Counted from the first letter of the stretch, positions 8,485 to 17,768 are shown. The stretch is 64,000 bases of DNA from Salinibacterium amurskyense (GCF_002797685.1 NZ_PGFH01000001.1:682001-746000), one strand, 5' to 3'. The notes: a model not told the origin generated them from the letters alone. Made by a program: numbers and translations.

Positions 8485-9128
8485 GGCTGGTCCTTCTGGG
8501 GTGCTGATCGATTCCAGAGGTTCTTCTTTTCTGGCTGGGTCGCCAGCGGCTCACCATTCAGCAGAATACCTGGGCTGCTGTGCGGAGCGGCGGAGGCCGG
8601 AGGGCTTCCCAAGTCGGAGGCGTGAGCATCCGAAGCGTCAGCAGAGTGAACGTCGGTAGCTGCACGACGAGCGGCGGCGGCACTTCTGGCCGCGCTCACG
8701 ATCAGGATTACAGAAAACGCAATCGCGAGGAGTGCTGGGATCAGCACCTCGAGAAGGCTATTGCTGAGCTGGAGTTCGACACGGCGTGCGAAGACGCTTC
8801 CGAACAGCCCACCCTTGTCGCCGACCGAAATGAATGAGCGGTAGACGTCTGCCAGATACCCGCTGATGAAGCCCAGGATCACTGCGATAGTGCCGATCTG
8901 AGCACTCAGGGCGAAGCCGGCGCCACTGATGGCTTTGCGGCGGGAACCGAATGTGAAAAGTCCGAAGACGACCAGCATCCCGACCGCGGCGAAAGCGGAG
9001 GCGAAGCCGAAGCCGAGCGACGCCAGCACCGTCGTCACCATGACTGCTAGCGGGATCGCGAGCAACGCGAACGCGACACCGCGCCCGAAACTGTGGGGAC
9101 GCGGGGCGGGGTCAAGAACCTCAGTCAC
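8481..9128 (-). CDS. membrane protein of an LNG(K/E)PL-tail family (copy D)
   Basis: 215 residues with about four hydrophobic segments. FGRGVAFALLAIPLAVMV parallels FVLGALASVLAIPL in copy A, and GSRRKAISGAGFALSAQ and VGDKGGLFGSVFARR match the loops of copies A and C. After a His/Asp/Ala-rich linker the protein ends SSPGILLNGEPLATQPEKKN plus a short tail. The start is the GTG at 9128, which has GGAGG 7 nt upstream; a longer frame reaching 9401 would run into nei. It overlaps mutT by 4 bp. It is separated from copies A-C by recQ and the restriction-modification pair. Function unknown. Confidence 0.75.
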   Translation of the reverse strand: MTEVLDPAPRPHSFGRGVAFALLAIPLAVMVTTVLASLGFGFASAFAAVGMLVVFGLFTFGSRRKAISGAGFALSAQIGTIAVILGFISGYLADVYRSFISVGDKGGLFGSVFARRVELQLSNSLLEVLIPALLAIAFSVILIVSAARSAAAARRAATDVHSADASDAHASDLGSPPASAAPHSSPGILLNGEPLATQPEKKNLWNRSAPQKDQP

Positions 9129-9261
9129 AGCAGGGCCTCCATCGGTGGTCACTCGAGCCAGTGTGCGGCAGCGGCTGTTGGGCAGCGATTGCCGCGCGTG
9201 CACGGGCAGGGTGCGTTCCCTGCGATCATCACCGAGACTACTGTTCGGATGCAGCCGCAAG

Positions 9262-10119
9262 CTACTTCTGGCAGCTCGGACACCACCACATGTAGCGAGT
9301 ATCGGTGGGGCCGGTGCCGAGCTGGTCTGACTCGATGCGGGTGCCGCACCGCAGGCACGCTTCCCCGCGCCGCCCGTGCACCCAGTAGCGGGGTTTTCCA
9401 CGCGGCAGGCCCGTGAGATTGCGGATGGGGCGATCCTTGTTCACCATGATCGCCTTGAACGCGAGCGCGACGAGGCGCTTCGGGTCGGCGATCTCGCCGA
9501 TGGGGGTTTGCGGGCGAACACCGCGCAGAAAGCTCAACTCGTTCGCGAAAACGTTGCCGAGACCGGCGAGGTTCCGCTGATCGAGTAGCGCGAGCGCAAC
9601 CGGGCGCGCTGGGTCTGACAGCAGGTTCGCCAACGCGAGGTCGGCATCCCAATCAGGCCCGAGAAGGTCAGGGCCCAGGTGACCCACAATGCTGTCTTCG
9701 GATGCCGTGGGCACCACTTCAAGCAGCCCCAGTTCGAAACCTACCGCGGTCTTCGATGCCGTGCTGAGCACTCCGCGAGCCAGGTAGGACGGCTTGCGCC
9801 ACCGCTCGCCGGCGCCGTAAATCTGCCAGACGCCCTCCATCTTGAGGTGGCTGTGAATGGTAAGGCCCGAGCCGGGGTCACCCGCGGGTGTGGGTGCAGG
9901 TGCGGGTGCGGCGGCGGCGTCGACCGCGGCGGTGTCGGTGCCCTCGGCAACGCGAATCAGCAGGTGCTTGCCGCGCGGCACCACGCTTGTGACGGTCTGG
10001 CCGCTGAGGTCGAGCGTCGCAAAGGCGGGCACTCGAAAGTCGGTGCGGGTGAGCACTTGCTGGTCGAGCGCGGCCCGTAGTTTCGCCGCCGCCTTATAGA
10101 CGGAATCACCCTCAGGCAC
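9262..10119 (-). CDS. nei: endonuclease VIII-like DNA glycosylase/AP lyase (Nei2 type)
   Basis: 285 residues of the Fpg/Nei family. The N-terminus MPEGDSV carries the catalytic Pro2 and Glu3. SHLKMEGVWQ, LLDQRNLAGLGNVFANEL (helix-two-turn-helix) and a C-terminal zinc finger (CLRCGTRIESDQ then CPSCQK) follow. It excises oxidised pyrimidines and cuts the strand by lyase chemistry. A low-complexity Ala/Pro insertion sits near residues 63-87 and is likely a surface loop. The start overlaps the stop of lhr by 8 bp; this pairing of a large helicase with Nei is a recurrent actinobacterial arrangement, as in mycobacteria, and suggests they act in one repair process. Confidence 0.93.
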   Translation of the reverse strand: MPEGDSVYKAAAKLRAALDQQVLTRTDFRVPAFATLDLSGQTVTSVVPRGKHLLIRVAEGTDTAAVDAAAAPAPAPTPAGDPGSGLTIHSHLKMEGVWQIYGAGERWRKPSYLARGVLSTASKTAVGFELGLLEVVPTASEDSIVGHLGPDLLGPDWDADLALANLLSDPARPVALALLDQRNLAGLGNVFANELSFLRGVRPQTPIGEIADPKRLVALAFKAIMVNKDRPIRNLTGLPRGKPRYWVHGRRGEACLRCGTRIESDQLGTGPTDTRYMWWCPSCQK

Positions 10120-13100
10120 GAAGCCTCAACCCCTGCGGTGTCGCGACGAACCCAGCCTCCACGAGTGCCTTGCCCACCGGAGTGCCGACCGCGAAGTTGC
10201 CGTTTACCTTCTCGATGCGCAGCTTCGGCAGCGTTCCGCGCAGGGTGCTCGTCAGGGACCGCGTCGCGGCGTCCACGACGGCTGGTTCCAGATCGAAGGC
10301 CAGCAGCGACTTGCCACCACGCTCTAGGTAGAGCGCAAGGTGCCCATCGACCATCACGACGATCGCACCAGCCTTGCGGCCGGGGCGATGCTTCTTGGGG
10401 GAGTCAGCGGCAGGCTTAGCTGGAGCAGGATCAAGATTCTCGTCAGACGGGTCGGCAGCGTCTGCGCCGTCACCCCCAGCATCCTCGCCACCCAGCCCCG
10501 GCCACGCAAGAGCAGCCCCGTAGGGGTTGGCGGGGTCGGTCGCGGCGAGGGTGATCGCCAAAAGTTGGGGCGCAGCATCCGGATCCTGAGTGAAACCACG
10601 AAGGCGGTCAACGGTGGCTCCGGTCGCGAATTGGGCCGCACCGAGCCCCTCGATGAAATAACCGCGACGGGCGCGACCGGTCTCTTCGAAGCCGCTCAGC
10701 ACACGGTACGTCAGGGCGAAGCCGCCGCGGATGCCCTCGCTCACGACCGCGCCGCGCGTGACGACAGCGTGCCGTTCGAGCATCAACTCGGCGGTCGACT
10801 TGGCGCGCACCGTTGTCTCACCCTCGGCGGTCTCGAGCAGTGCCCACCGGCCGGACGCACTCGGCGGCCCCGCCTGCGCCACCGTCGAAACGCGTCCGCG
10901 ATAGGCACGAGCCCGTGCCGGACGCGGTGCCCGAGTGGCCCGCACGGTTCCGCCAAGGTGCGCGCGCAGGGGCGCAAAACTGTCGTTCGTGATGAGCGAC
11001 CGCCACACCAGATCCCACAGTTCCTTCAGCAGCACCTTGTCGTCAGTGCTGCCCACCTGATTCGACAGCTGCCTAAAGAAGAATGCACCGCCACCGGCCA
11101 GCGCCTCCAGAATGCTCTGCTGCAGCTCGCTCAACCCATCGCGATCCGGCTCGGGCAGCGTCAGCGCTGCGGTCGCCGCGGGGTGCAAACTGATCCAGCC
11201 ATCGCTACCCGCCAGCGCGCCCTGCCCAGCCCACACCACTTCGCCCGACGTTGTCAGCTCGTCGAGCCAGGCGGGCGAATAGTCGCGCACGCGCGAACCC
11301 AGAATGAAGTTCTCCCACGCGGATGCCGGGGCTGAGTATCCAGCCAGCTGGTCGATCACTTGTGCCAGGCCATCAATTCCGCGCAGTGAGTCACCGGCAG
11401 CGGAAACGTGTTGCCAGGCGGGCAGGAACCGACCGAGCGTCGCGTGGGACACCGGCTCGACCTCTTGCCGCAGTGCCGCAAGTGAGCGACTGCGCAGTCG
11501 ACGCAGCACATCCACCGAGCACCACTCGGTGCCACTCGCTCCGGGGCGAAACTCGCCATCGACAACGCGGCGGTCGGCCGCGAGACGACGCAGGGTGTCC
11601 TGCACGACGGCGGTTCCGAGATCAAAGCGGGCAGCGGCATCCGCCAGTGTGAACGGTCCGTGGGTGCGGGCGTAGCGACTCACGAGGTCGCCGACCGGAT
11701 CGTCAACGGGTTCGATGAACGCGGCGGGCACCCCAATGGGCAGCGGAACCCCGAGGGCATCCCGCAGTCGCGCCGAGTCTTCGATGCCGGCCCAGCGACG
11801 TTCGCCCGCAATGGTCACTTCGAGCACGCGGTTCGCTTTCGCGAGCCCGGCCAAGTCGGTGGCGAGAGCGGCGCCGGTCACGAGCGAGCGGGCCTCGATC
11901 TCGGCAGCGGTCTGCGGACCAAGCACGCGCAGCAGATCAACGATGCCCTCGGCATCCCGAGCGTGCCGCTCTGGCACCAGCCGCTGCAACTCGTTCTCGG
12001 TCTGGGCGATCACGTCGGGGTCGAGCAGTTCGCGTAGTTCGGCACGGCCCAGAAGCTCGGCGAGCAGCGCCGGGTCGAGCGAGAGCGCGGCGGCACGACG
12101 CTCGGCCAGCGGCGAATCACCCTCGTATACGAAAGCGGCCATATAGCCGAACAGCAGGCTGCGCGCGAACGGCGACGGCACATCCGTCTCGGTCTCCATG
12201 ACGCGGATGCCGCGGCTGGCGATGCGCTTCGTCAGTGCCGTGAGCGCCGGCAGGTCGTACACGTCTTGCAGCACTTCGCGCACCGTCTCAAGAACGATGG
12301 GGAAGCTCGGGTACTTGCGCGCCACATCCAGCAGCTGCGAGGCACGCTGGCGTTGCTGCCACAGGGGCGAACGCTTGCCGGGATCGCGGCGCGGTAACAG
12401 TAGTGCGCGAGCGGCGCACTCCCTAAAGCGTGCGGCGAACAGCGCCGAACCGCCCACTTCTTCCGTGACAATCTGTTCGAGCTCGTCAGCGTCGAACACA
12501 AAGAGGTCGGCACCGGGCGGCGCGGCATCGGTGTCGGGGATGCGCACGACGATGCCATCGTCACCGGCCATGGCCGCACCATCCACCCCCAGCTGTTCGC
12601 GGATGCGCGCCGTAATCGCCAACGCCCAGGGCGCGTGCACGGGCATGCCGTACGGGGAATGCAAGATCACGCGCCAGTCGCCCAGCTCATCGCGGAAGCG
12701 TTCGACCACGAGCGTGGTGTCGCTCGGCACGTGACCGGTGGATGCCTTCTGCTCAGTCACGAGAGCAATCAAGTTGGTGACGGCGTGCTCATCGAGCCCG
12801 ATCGACTCCGCCCGAGCGCGAGCATCATCAGCGGATGCCGTAGCAATTTCCTTCGTGAACGCCCCGATGGCTTCGCCCAGTTCCGCCGGGCGACCGAGGC
12901 CATCGCCCTTCCAGAACGGAACGCGGCCGGGCTGGCCGAACGCGGGGGAGACGAGCACTTGATCGTGGGTGATGTCTTCGATACGCCAGCTCGTGGTGCC
13001 GAGCGCGAAGATGTCGCCAACGCGGGATTCGTAGACCATCTCTTCGTCGAGTTCACCGACGCGACGGCCGGGAGCACCGGCTTCGCCGCCGATCATGAAG

Positions 13101-14902
13101 ACGCCGAACAGGCCGCGGTCGGGGATGGTGCCGCCGGAGGTGACGGCGAGGCGTTGGGAGCCGGGCCGACCGCTGAGCGTGCCGGCGATGCGATCCCACA
13201 CCACGCGGGGTCTTAGCTCGGAGAATTCGTCGCTGGGGTAGAGCCCGCTCAGCAGATCGAGCGTTGCGTCGAAGGCACTGCGCGGCAAAGTCGAGAACGG
13301 GGCGCTGCGGCGTACGGTGTCGAACCACTCCTCGATGTCGATCTCGTCGAGCGCGACGGCCGCGACGGTCTGCTGCGCGAGCACGTCGAGCGGGTTTGTC
13401 GGCACGGCCAACGCTTCGATCTGCCCGCTGCGCATCCGCTCAACGGCGACAGACGTGTGGATGAGGTCGGTGCGGTGCTTCGGGAACAACACACCTTTGG
13501 AGATTTCCCCGACCTGATGCCCGGCTCGCCCAATGCGCTGAAGCCCACTCGCCACCGATGGCGGCGACTCGACCTGGATGACAAGATCGACGGCACCCAT
13601 ATCGATACCGAGCTCGAGAGAACTCGTCGCAACGACGCAGCGCAGCACTCCCGTTTTGAGATCGTCTTCGATAATCGCGCGCTGGTCCTTGCTGACCGAA
13701 CCGTGATGCGCACGCGCGAGCAGCGGGGCAGCGCCCATCGTGGATCCGCCCTGCGCCATCATCTGGGCGGGCGGCTTCCACGGTTGCTGCGGGGCGGCGT
13801 AGGCGGCGGCATCCTCGCTGGCTTGGGAGCGTTCGAGGGCGGCTGCGGCGTTACCGGGCGCGTTGCCTGCACCGTCACCAGTTCCATCTGCGCCGTCACC
13901 GCCACCACCGCCGGCGTCACCGCCACCGCCGTCGACACTGCCCTCGCTCAGTCGCTCGTCGTAGATCTCGTTGAGACGGGCGGTGAGGCGCTCGGCCAAC
14001 CGCCGCGAGTTGGCAAACACGATCGTCGAACGGTGCTCGAGAATCGCATCGACAATGCGTTCTTCGACGTGCGGCCACAGGGATGCCGCTGATTCAGGAG
14101 TCGCCTCGTCGTCGCTGCCGTCGCCGCCGCTGGCTTTGCCGCGCGCGGAGGCCACGGTGCCGGGAATAGTCATGTCGGGAACGGGAACAACAACGCTCAG
14201 CTCGAAGGTTTTCGCCGAGGGCGGGTGCACGATCGTGACCGGGGCGCGTCCGCCCAAGAATCGCGCTACTTCTTCGATCGGTCGCACGGTGGCGGAGAGG
14301 CCGATGCGCTGTACGGGCTTCGCGAGCAGAGCATCCAGCCGCTCCAACGACAGGGCAAGGTGGGCGCCGCGCTTGGTGGCGGCAACGGCGTGCACCTCAT
14401 CGATGATGACGGTGTCGACGTTCTTGAGGGTCTCGCGGGCTGCCGAGGTGAGCATCAAATACAGCGACTCAGGGGTCGTGATGAGGATGTCGGGAGGGAG
14501 CCGGGCGAGCAGCCGCCGGTCTTGCGCGGTGGTGTCTCCCGAGCGCACGCCCACGGTGATGTCGGTCTCGCCGAGCCCGAGCCGCCGAGCGGTTTGGGTG
14601 ACGCCGACGAGCGGAGCGCGCAGGTTGCGCTCGACGTCAACGCCGAGCGCTTTCAGCGGCGAGATGTAGAGAACACGAGTGCGCTGTTTGGGATTGGCCG
14701 GGGGAGGGCTCGAGGCGAGTTGGTCGATAGCCCACAGGAAAGCCGCAAGTGTCTTACCGGAACCGGTGGGGGCAACGACGAGCGCATTGGCTCCGGAGGA
14801 GACAGCATCCCACGCACCGAGTTGCGCCGGGGTGGCAGCATCGAACGCGCCCTGGAACCACTCTCGGGTGGCGGGCGAAAATTTGCCGAGCACGTCGCTC
14901 AT
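10112..14902 (-). CDS. lhr: Lhr, large superfamily 2 ATP-dependent helicase
   Basis: 1596 residues, the usual length of actinobacterial Lhr. Walker A is APTGSGKTLAAFLW near 44, followed by TTPESLYLMLTS, DEVH in VIIDEVHAVAATKRGAHLAL near 167, GLSATVRPIEEVARFL, SLELGIDMGAVDLVIQVESP and GLQRIGRAGHQVGE. The Lhr core and C-terminal Lhr-CTD modules follow. Mycobacterial Lhr is a 3'-to-5' translocase that unwinds RNA:DNA hybrids. An unusual Gly/Asp-rich, then Pro/Gln-rich segment sits around residues 325-395, between the two RecA-like domains, where compact homologues have a short linker. nei follows with overlapping ends. A poor purine-rich ribosome site (GAAGATAGAG) precedes the ATG. Confidence 0.95.
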   Translation of the reverse strand: MSDVLGKFSPATREWFQGAFDAATPAQLGAWDAVSSGANALVVAPTGSGKTLAAFLWAIDQLASSPPPANPKQRTRVLYISPLKALGVDVERNLRAPLVGVTQTARRLGLGETDITVGVRSGDTTAQDRRLLARLPPDILITTPESLYLMLTSAARETLKNVDTVIIDEVHAVAATKRGAHLALSLERLDALLAKPVQRIGLSATVRPIEEVARFLGGRAPVTIVHPPSAKTFELSVVVPVPDMTIPGTVASARGKASGGDGSDDEATPESAASLWPHVEERIVDAILEHRSTIVFANSRRLAERLTARLNEIYDERLSEGSVDGGGGDAGGGGGDGADGTGDGAGNAPGNAAAALERSQASEDAAAYAAPQQPWKPPAQMMAQGGSTMGAAPLLARAHHGSVSKDQRAIIEDDLKTGVLRCVVATSSLELGIDMGAVDLVIQVESPPSVASGLQRIGRAGHQVGEISKGVLFPKHRTDLIHTSVAVERMRSGQIEALAVPTNPLDVLAQQTVAAVALDEIDIEEWFDTVRRSAPFSTLPRSAFDATLDLLSGLYPSDEFSELRPRVVWDRIAGTLSGRPGSQRLAVTSGGTIPDRGLFGVFMIGGEAGAPGRRVGELDEEMVYESRVGDIFALGTTSWRIEDITHDQVLVSPAFGQPGRVPFWKGDGLGRPAELGEAIGAFTKEIATASADDARARAESIGLDEHAVTNLIALVTEQKASTGHVPSDTTLVVERFRDELGDWRVILHSPYGMPVHAPWALAITARIREQLGVDGAAMAGDDGIVVRIPDTDAAPPGADLFVFDADELEQIVTEEVGGSALFAARFRECAARALLLPRRDPGKRSPLWQQRQRASQLLDVARKYPSFPIVLETVREVLQDVYDLPALTALTKRIASRGIRVMETETDVPSPFARSLLFGYMAAFVYEGDSPLAERRAAALSLDPALLAELLGRAELRELLDPDVIAQTENELQRLVPERHARDAEGIVDLLRVLGPQTAAEIEARSLVTGAALATDLAGLAKANRVLEVTIAGERRWAGIEDSARLRDALGVPLPIGVPAAFIEPVDDPVGDLVSRYARTHGPFTLADAAARFDLGTAVVQDTLRRLAADRRVVDGEFRPGASGTEWCSVDVLRRLRSRSLAALRQEVEPVSHATLGRFLPAWQHVSAAGDSLRGIDGLAQVIDQLAGYSAPASAWENFILGSRVRDYSPAWLDELTTSGEVVWAGQGALAGSDGWISLHPAATAALTLPEPDRDGLSELQQSILEALAGGGAFFFRQLSNQVGSTDDKVLLKELWDLVWRSLITNDSFAPLRAHLGGTVRATRAPRPARARAYRGRVSTVAQAGPPSASGRWALLETAEGETTVRAKSTAELMLERHAVVTRGAVVSEGIRGGFALTYRVLSGFEETGRARRGYFIEGLGAAQFATGATVDRLRGFTQDPDAAPQLLAITLAATDPANPYGAALAWPGLGGEDAGGDGADAADPSDENLDPAPAKPAADSPKKHRPGRKAGAIVVMVDGHLALYLERGGKSLLAFDLEPAVVDAATRSLTSTLRGTLPKLRIEKVNGNFAVGTPVGKALVEAGFVATPQGLRLRA

Positions 14903-14975
14903 GTCTCTATCTTCGTCGCAACCCCTGACAGTGCCCTACGGATTTCGCCGAAGGCGTGCAGCGGGTGCTCCGACC

Positions 14976-15046
14976 CGCTACGCGTGCGTGCTCACCAAGA
15001 CCGCACCACACGCTCGGTCTTGGCTTCAACACGCTACGCGTGCGTG
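14976..15046. repeat. duplicated 15-bp element flanking a perfect hairpin
   Basis: CGCTACGCGTGCGTG occurs at 14976-14990 and again at 15032-15046. Between the copies lies a perfect 9-bp stem: CCAAGACCG (14995-15003) with CGGTCTTGG (15015-15023). The second copy covers the last codons and stop of the esterase gene. No T-run follows on the minus strand. The hairpin is probably a terminator or processing signal of the esterase transcript, ahead of the lhr promoter. Confidence 0.6.
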
Positions 15047-15657
15047 TGCAGAAAGCTCACAAAGTCGTTGAGTTCGTCGGTCGAGATCGCGTGCGCGAGC
15101 CCCTCATAAATGCGGGTCTCGGCGCGCGTGTGATCGACTAGCCACTCTTCGGTGCGCTCGATCGCCGCCGTCGGAATAACCGGGTCATCAGTGCCCCGGC
15201 CCCAAAACACGGGCGGGCGGATGCTCGTAAGCGCCGCATCTCCCGGGTGCTCAGCACTGGCCACGAATCCGGAGAGTGCGACGGCGCTCGCGAAGCGTTC
15301 CGGGGCGAGCCGCAATAGCTGGAGCGACATCGCAGCCCCCTGCGAGAAACCGAGGAGGCTCACACTCGTGTACTGCTGCGAGTCGAGCCATTCGAGCACA
15401 GCGTTGGCCGCGTCATCCACGCCAGAAACCTGAGGGAGCCCTCCACCACTGAGATCGATCGGGAACCACGAGAACCCGCCGCTCTCGGGGATCGGCGCTC
15501 GCAGCGATGCGATCACCGGACCGAGCGGCAGTGCGGGGGCCAGCGCAAACAGATCTCCCTCGTGAGAGCCGTAGCCGTGCAACAGCACGATGAGTGGACG
15601 ACCAGCCCGTTCGCGTTCGGGGGCCGACCAGAGCACTGCGGAGGAATCGATCTGCAT
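15034..15657 (-). CDS. alpha/beta-hydrolase, phospholipase/carboxylesterase family
   Basis: 207 residues of the small serine esterase family. The HGYGSHEGDL oxyanion region is near residue 27. The nucleophile elbow is GFSQGAAMSL (GxSxG, Ser near 103). An Asp in RGTDDPVIPTAAIER near 160 and a His near residue 191 (EGLAHAISTDEL) complete the triad. Homologues hydrolyse short-chain carboxylic or lysophospholipid esters; the true substrate is unknown. There is no signal peptide, so it is cytoplasmic. It is probably transcribed alone, with a 23-bp gap to the next minus-strand gene end. Confidence 0.85.
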   Translation of the reverse strand: MQIDSSAVLWSAPERERAGRPLIVLLHGYGSHEGDLFALAPALPLGPVIASLRAPIPESGGFSWFPIDLSGGGLPQVSGVDDAANAVLEWLDSQQYTSVSLLGFSQGAAMSLQLLRLAPERFASAVALSGFVASAEHPGDAALTSIRPPVFWGRGTDDPVIPTAAIERTEEWLVDHTRAETRIYEGLAHAISTDELNDFVSFLHTHA

Positions 15658-15680
15658 GGCACAAAGCCTACGCGGCGCGG

Positions 15681-16541
15681 CTAGGGGGTTGTTGTGACCG
15701 AAAGAACCTCGGAAAAAACCTCGAACTGTGCAGCGAAAGCGTTGTGCACTGGGGCGTCGCAGGTGAGCCTAGCGACCAATTCGCTCTCCGAACCGAGCAT
15801 CGATCGGGCTGCCAGTTCAGTGATCTGGGCAACTCCGTCGGGATTGATGTGACTGATGGTGACCGAGGCGAACTCAATCGTCGAGTCGCTACCAACCTCC
15901 GCGATAGCGATGTCGAGCAGGCCCGGATCGTGGAGTTGTGCGTGGGGATCCTCCTCAAGAAAAGCACTGAATTCCCGCACTAATACGGCATAAGAACCGT
16001 CGAAATCGTCCGAAACGTCGGGATCAGGCAAAGCCAGACGTTGGGTGGTGGCGAGCTGACAGCCAGTGGCCTCATCCTGAAGCACCTTGATGCCAGGGCG
16101 ATCAAACGTTGTTGGTTGCCATGTAGCCCCGGGAGCGATCGACCACACCGGCTGGCCGTCAAATACTGCGCTTCGATCGAGCGGAACGTGCACGTCGACC
16201 GCAGGTCGATCGCTCCCGGAACTCGTCGGTTCGGGTCGCGCCTTGGTCGCGTCGCTGCCGGAACACTCACCGAACTCGTCACACTCATACGAGCCGGCGG
16301 AGGCGAGCGCCGAGGTCACGATGATCGTGGTCGTAGCGGCGGACGCGAGAAACACGACGACCGCGACCGCGATTAGCGCCCACGCCCACCCAGGCAGCGG
16401 AACGCGGGCAGGCGTGGGCGCAGCCTCGGCCTCAGCCGATGCCGATGCCGGTGCCGATGCCGGTATTGCCGTTATCGGCGCCGCGCGTTCCCCGTCGCTT
16501 TCATGCGACGGCTCAGAAGAGGAGGGGCTGTTCTCGGTCAT
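15681..16541 (-). CDS. membrane-anchored hypothetical protein with an extracytoplasmic domain
   Basis: 286 residues. A low-complexity Ala/Glu/Ser/Pro cytoplasmic N-terminus of about 50 residues is followed by a single membrane segment (WAWALIAVAVVVFLASAATT) and a ~200-residue extracytoplasmic domain. That domain has a cysteine pair in YECDEFGECSGSD and single cysteines later (GCQLATTQ, LTCDAPVHN) that may form disulfides. I do not recognise the domain. The ATG at 16541 follows an AAAGGGAAC ribosome site. It faces away from the Nudix gene at 16748; the 206-bp gap between them must hold both promoters. It could be a secreted sensor or lipid-binding domain. Confidence 0.7.
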   Translation of the reverse strand: MTENSPSSSEPSHESDGERAAPITAIPASAPASASAEAEAAPTPARVPLPGWAWALIAVAVVVFLASAATTTIIVTSALASAGSYECDEFGECSGSDATKARPEPTSSGSDRPAVDVHVPLDRSAVFDGQPVWSIAPGATWQPTTFDRPGIKVLQDEATGCQLATTQRLALPDPDVSDDFDGSYAVLVREFSAFLEEDPHAQLHDPGLLDIAIAEVGSDSTIEFASVTISHINPDGVAQITELAARSMLGSESELVARLTCDAPVHNAFAAQFEVFSEVLSVTTTP

Positions 16542-16747
16542 GGGTTCCCTTTCGCGTGACAGGCGAGTGCCTGAGATAGGAACGCTAATTCGGGGGCTGT
16601 TGCCTCCGGCTTGGGACTGCGCGAGCTGTGCACTGCGCGAGTGAAAGCGGGATTGTGTACGACTAGTGGCCGCCTCGGTCGGCCCGCCGCGGCATCCGAT
16701 CGGCGACATCGTGCACGCCAAGCCCGCGCGATAGGTGACAATGGAGC

Positions 16748-17287
16748 ATGAGCTCCGTCGGCACACCAGACCCCAACTCGTCTTGGCTATCAGATGAAGA
16801 GCTTGCGGAGACCCGCAGGCGACTGCCGCTGCTCTACGTCGAGGCTGTTCCCGTGCGCGTGGATGGGCTGGGTCGCGTCATTGAGGTCGGCACTCTGGTG
16901 CGCGGCAACAGCGGTGAGATCACCCGCACGCTCGTCTCGGGCCGTGTCATGTATGGCGAGACGTTGCGCGATGCTCTGTTCCGTCATTTGGAAAAGGATC
17001 TGGGCCCCATGGCCTTCCCGCTCCTGCCAGCAAGCCCGACCCCGTTCATGGTCGCCGAATACTTCCCGTGGCCCGGAGACAGCCAGTTCACGGATCCCCG
17101 CCAGCACGCCGTCTCGATGGCCTACGTCGTTCCGGTCACCGGTACGTGCGAACCGCGTCAGGATGCGCTCGAGCTCACCTGGCTGAGCCCCGCCGCCGCG
17201 GTATCCGACGACGTCACCGCAGACATGGAAGGTGGCCGCGGAGCGCTACTGCGCGCGGCCCTCGCTTCCGTCGGAGTGCTGCCGTAA
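16748..17287 (+). CDS. Nudix-superfamily protein of the DUF4916 type
   Basis: 179 residues resembling the actinobacterial DUF4916 proteins, a Nudix-fold family. The VEAVPVRVDGLGRVIEVGTL strand region is followed by RTLVSGRVMYGETLRDALFRHLEKDLG, which sits where the Nudix box should be but lacks the REXXEE glutamates. PRQHAVSMAYVVPVTGTCEP and ALELTWLSP, typical of the Nudix core, come next. Loss of the acidic metal-binding residues suggests either a non-hydrolytic role or a changed active site. The gene stands alone on the plus strand, with the repeat-rich non-coding block directly behind it. Confidence 0.75.
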   Translation: MSSVGTPDPNSSWLSDEELAETRRRLPLLYVEAVPVRVDGLGRVIEVGTLVRGNSGEITRTLVSGRVMYGETLRDALFRHLEKDLGPMAFPLLPASPTPFMVAEYFPWPGDSQFTDPRQHAVSMAYVVPVTGTCEPRQDALELTWLSPAAAVSDDVTADMEGGRGALLRAALASVGVLP

Positions 17288-17328
17288 CTGCGAGCTAGCT
17301 CCTGCCCGTCAGTCTGCTGCGGGCAACC

Positions 17329-17446
17329 TTTGGAAATTCAGGAGATCCGTTCGCGGGTTCGCGCGCGGGCGCGGAAAAAGCCCAGAACTCTGCGGGAGCG
17401 ATGCCGTGAACACTGATGGTTCAACAGAGTTTCCTGAATTTCCGAA
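17329..17446. repeat. inverted-repeat module 1 (GGAAATTCAGGA ends)
   Basis: A 118-bp module bounded by TTTGGAAATTCAGGAGATC (17329-17347) and its near reverse complement GAGTTTCCTGAATTTCCGAA (17427-17446). The interior has no open frame of note. The outer ends and overall length match module 2, but the interiors do not align by eye. Confidence 0.55.
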
Positions 17447-17533
17447 GGGCAGCGTGACCGCGCTCGTGCAGCGTGACCGCGCTCGCGGTCGGCGAGTCGT
17501 TGTGCGCCGCGTGTGGTGCGCTGTGCCTGAGCT

Positions 17534-17567
<34 letters not shown>

Positions 17568-17648
17568 TGCCTAAGCCCCAGCCCCGTGCGTAGGCCGTTG
17601 CTGCTGCGGCGCATTGCGCGTCTGCGGGTGGGACTGGAGCTGCACAAC

Positions 17649-17768
17649 GTTGGAAATTCAGGAAATCTGATGTGCGCACGTGGGTTGCCAGACTGGATGC
17701 CCCGAAATCCGGGCACGCTGGGGCCGGTTCACGCTGGTCGAAACTGAATTTCCTGAATTTCCAAATGG
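17649..17768. repeat. inverted-repeat module 2 (GGAAATTCAGGA ends)
   Basis: A 120-bp module bounded by GTTGGAAATTCAGGAAATCT (from 17649) and, on the other strand, a right end at 17743-17768. The right end consists of two perfect direct copies of CTGAATTTC. It has the same size and end orientation as module 1 at 17329-17446. Confidence 0.55.
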
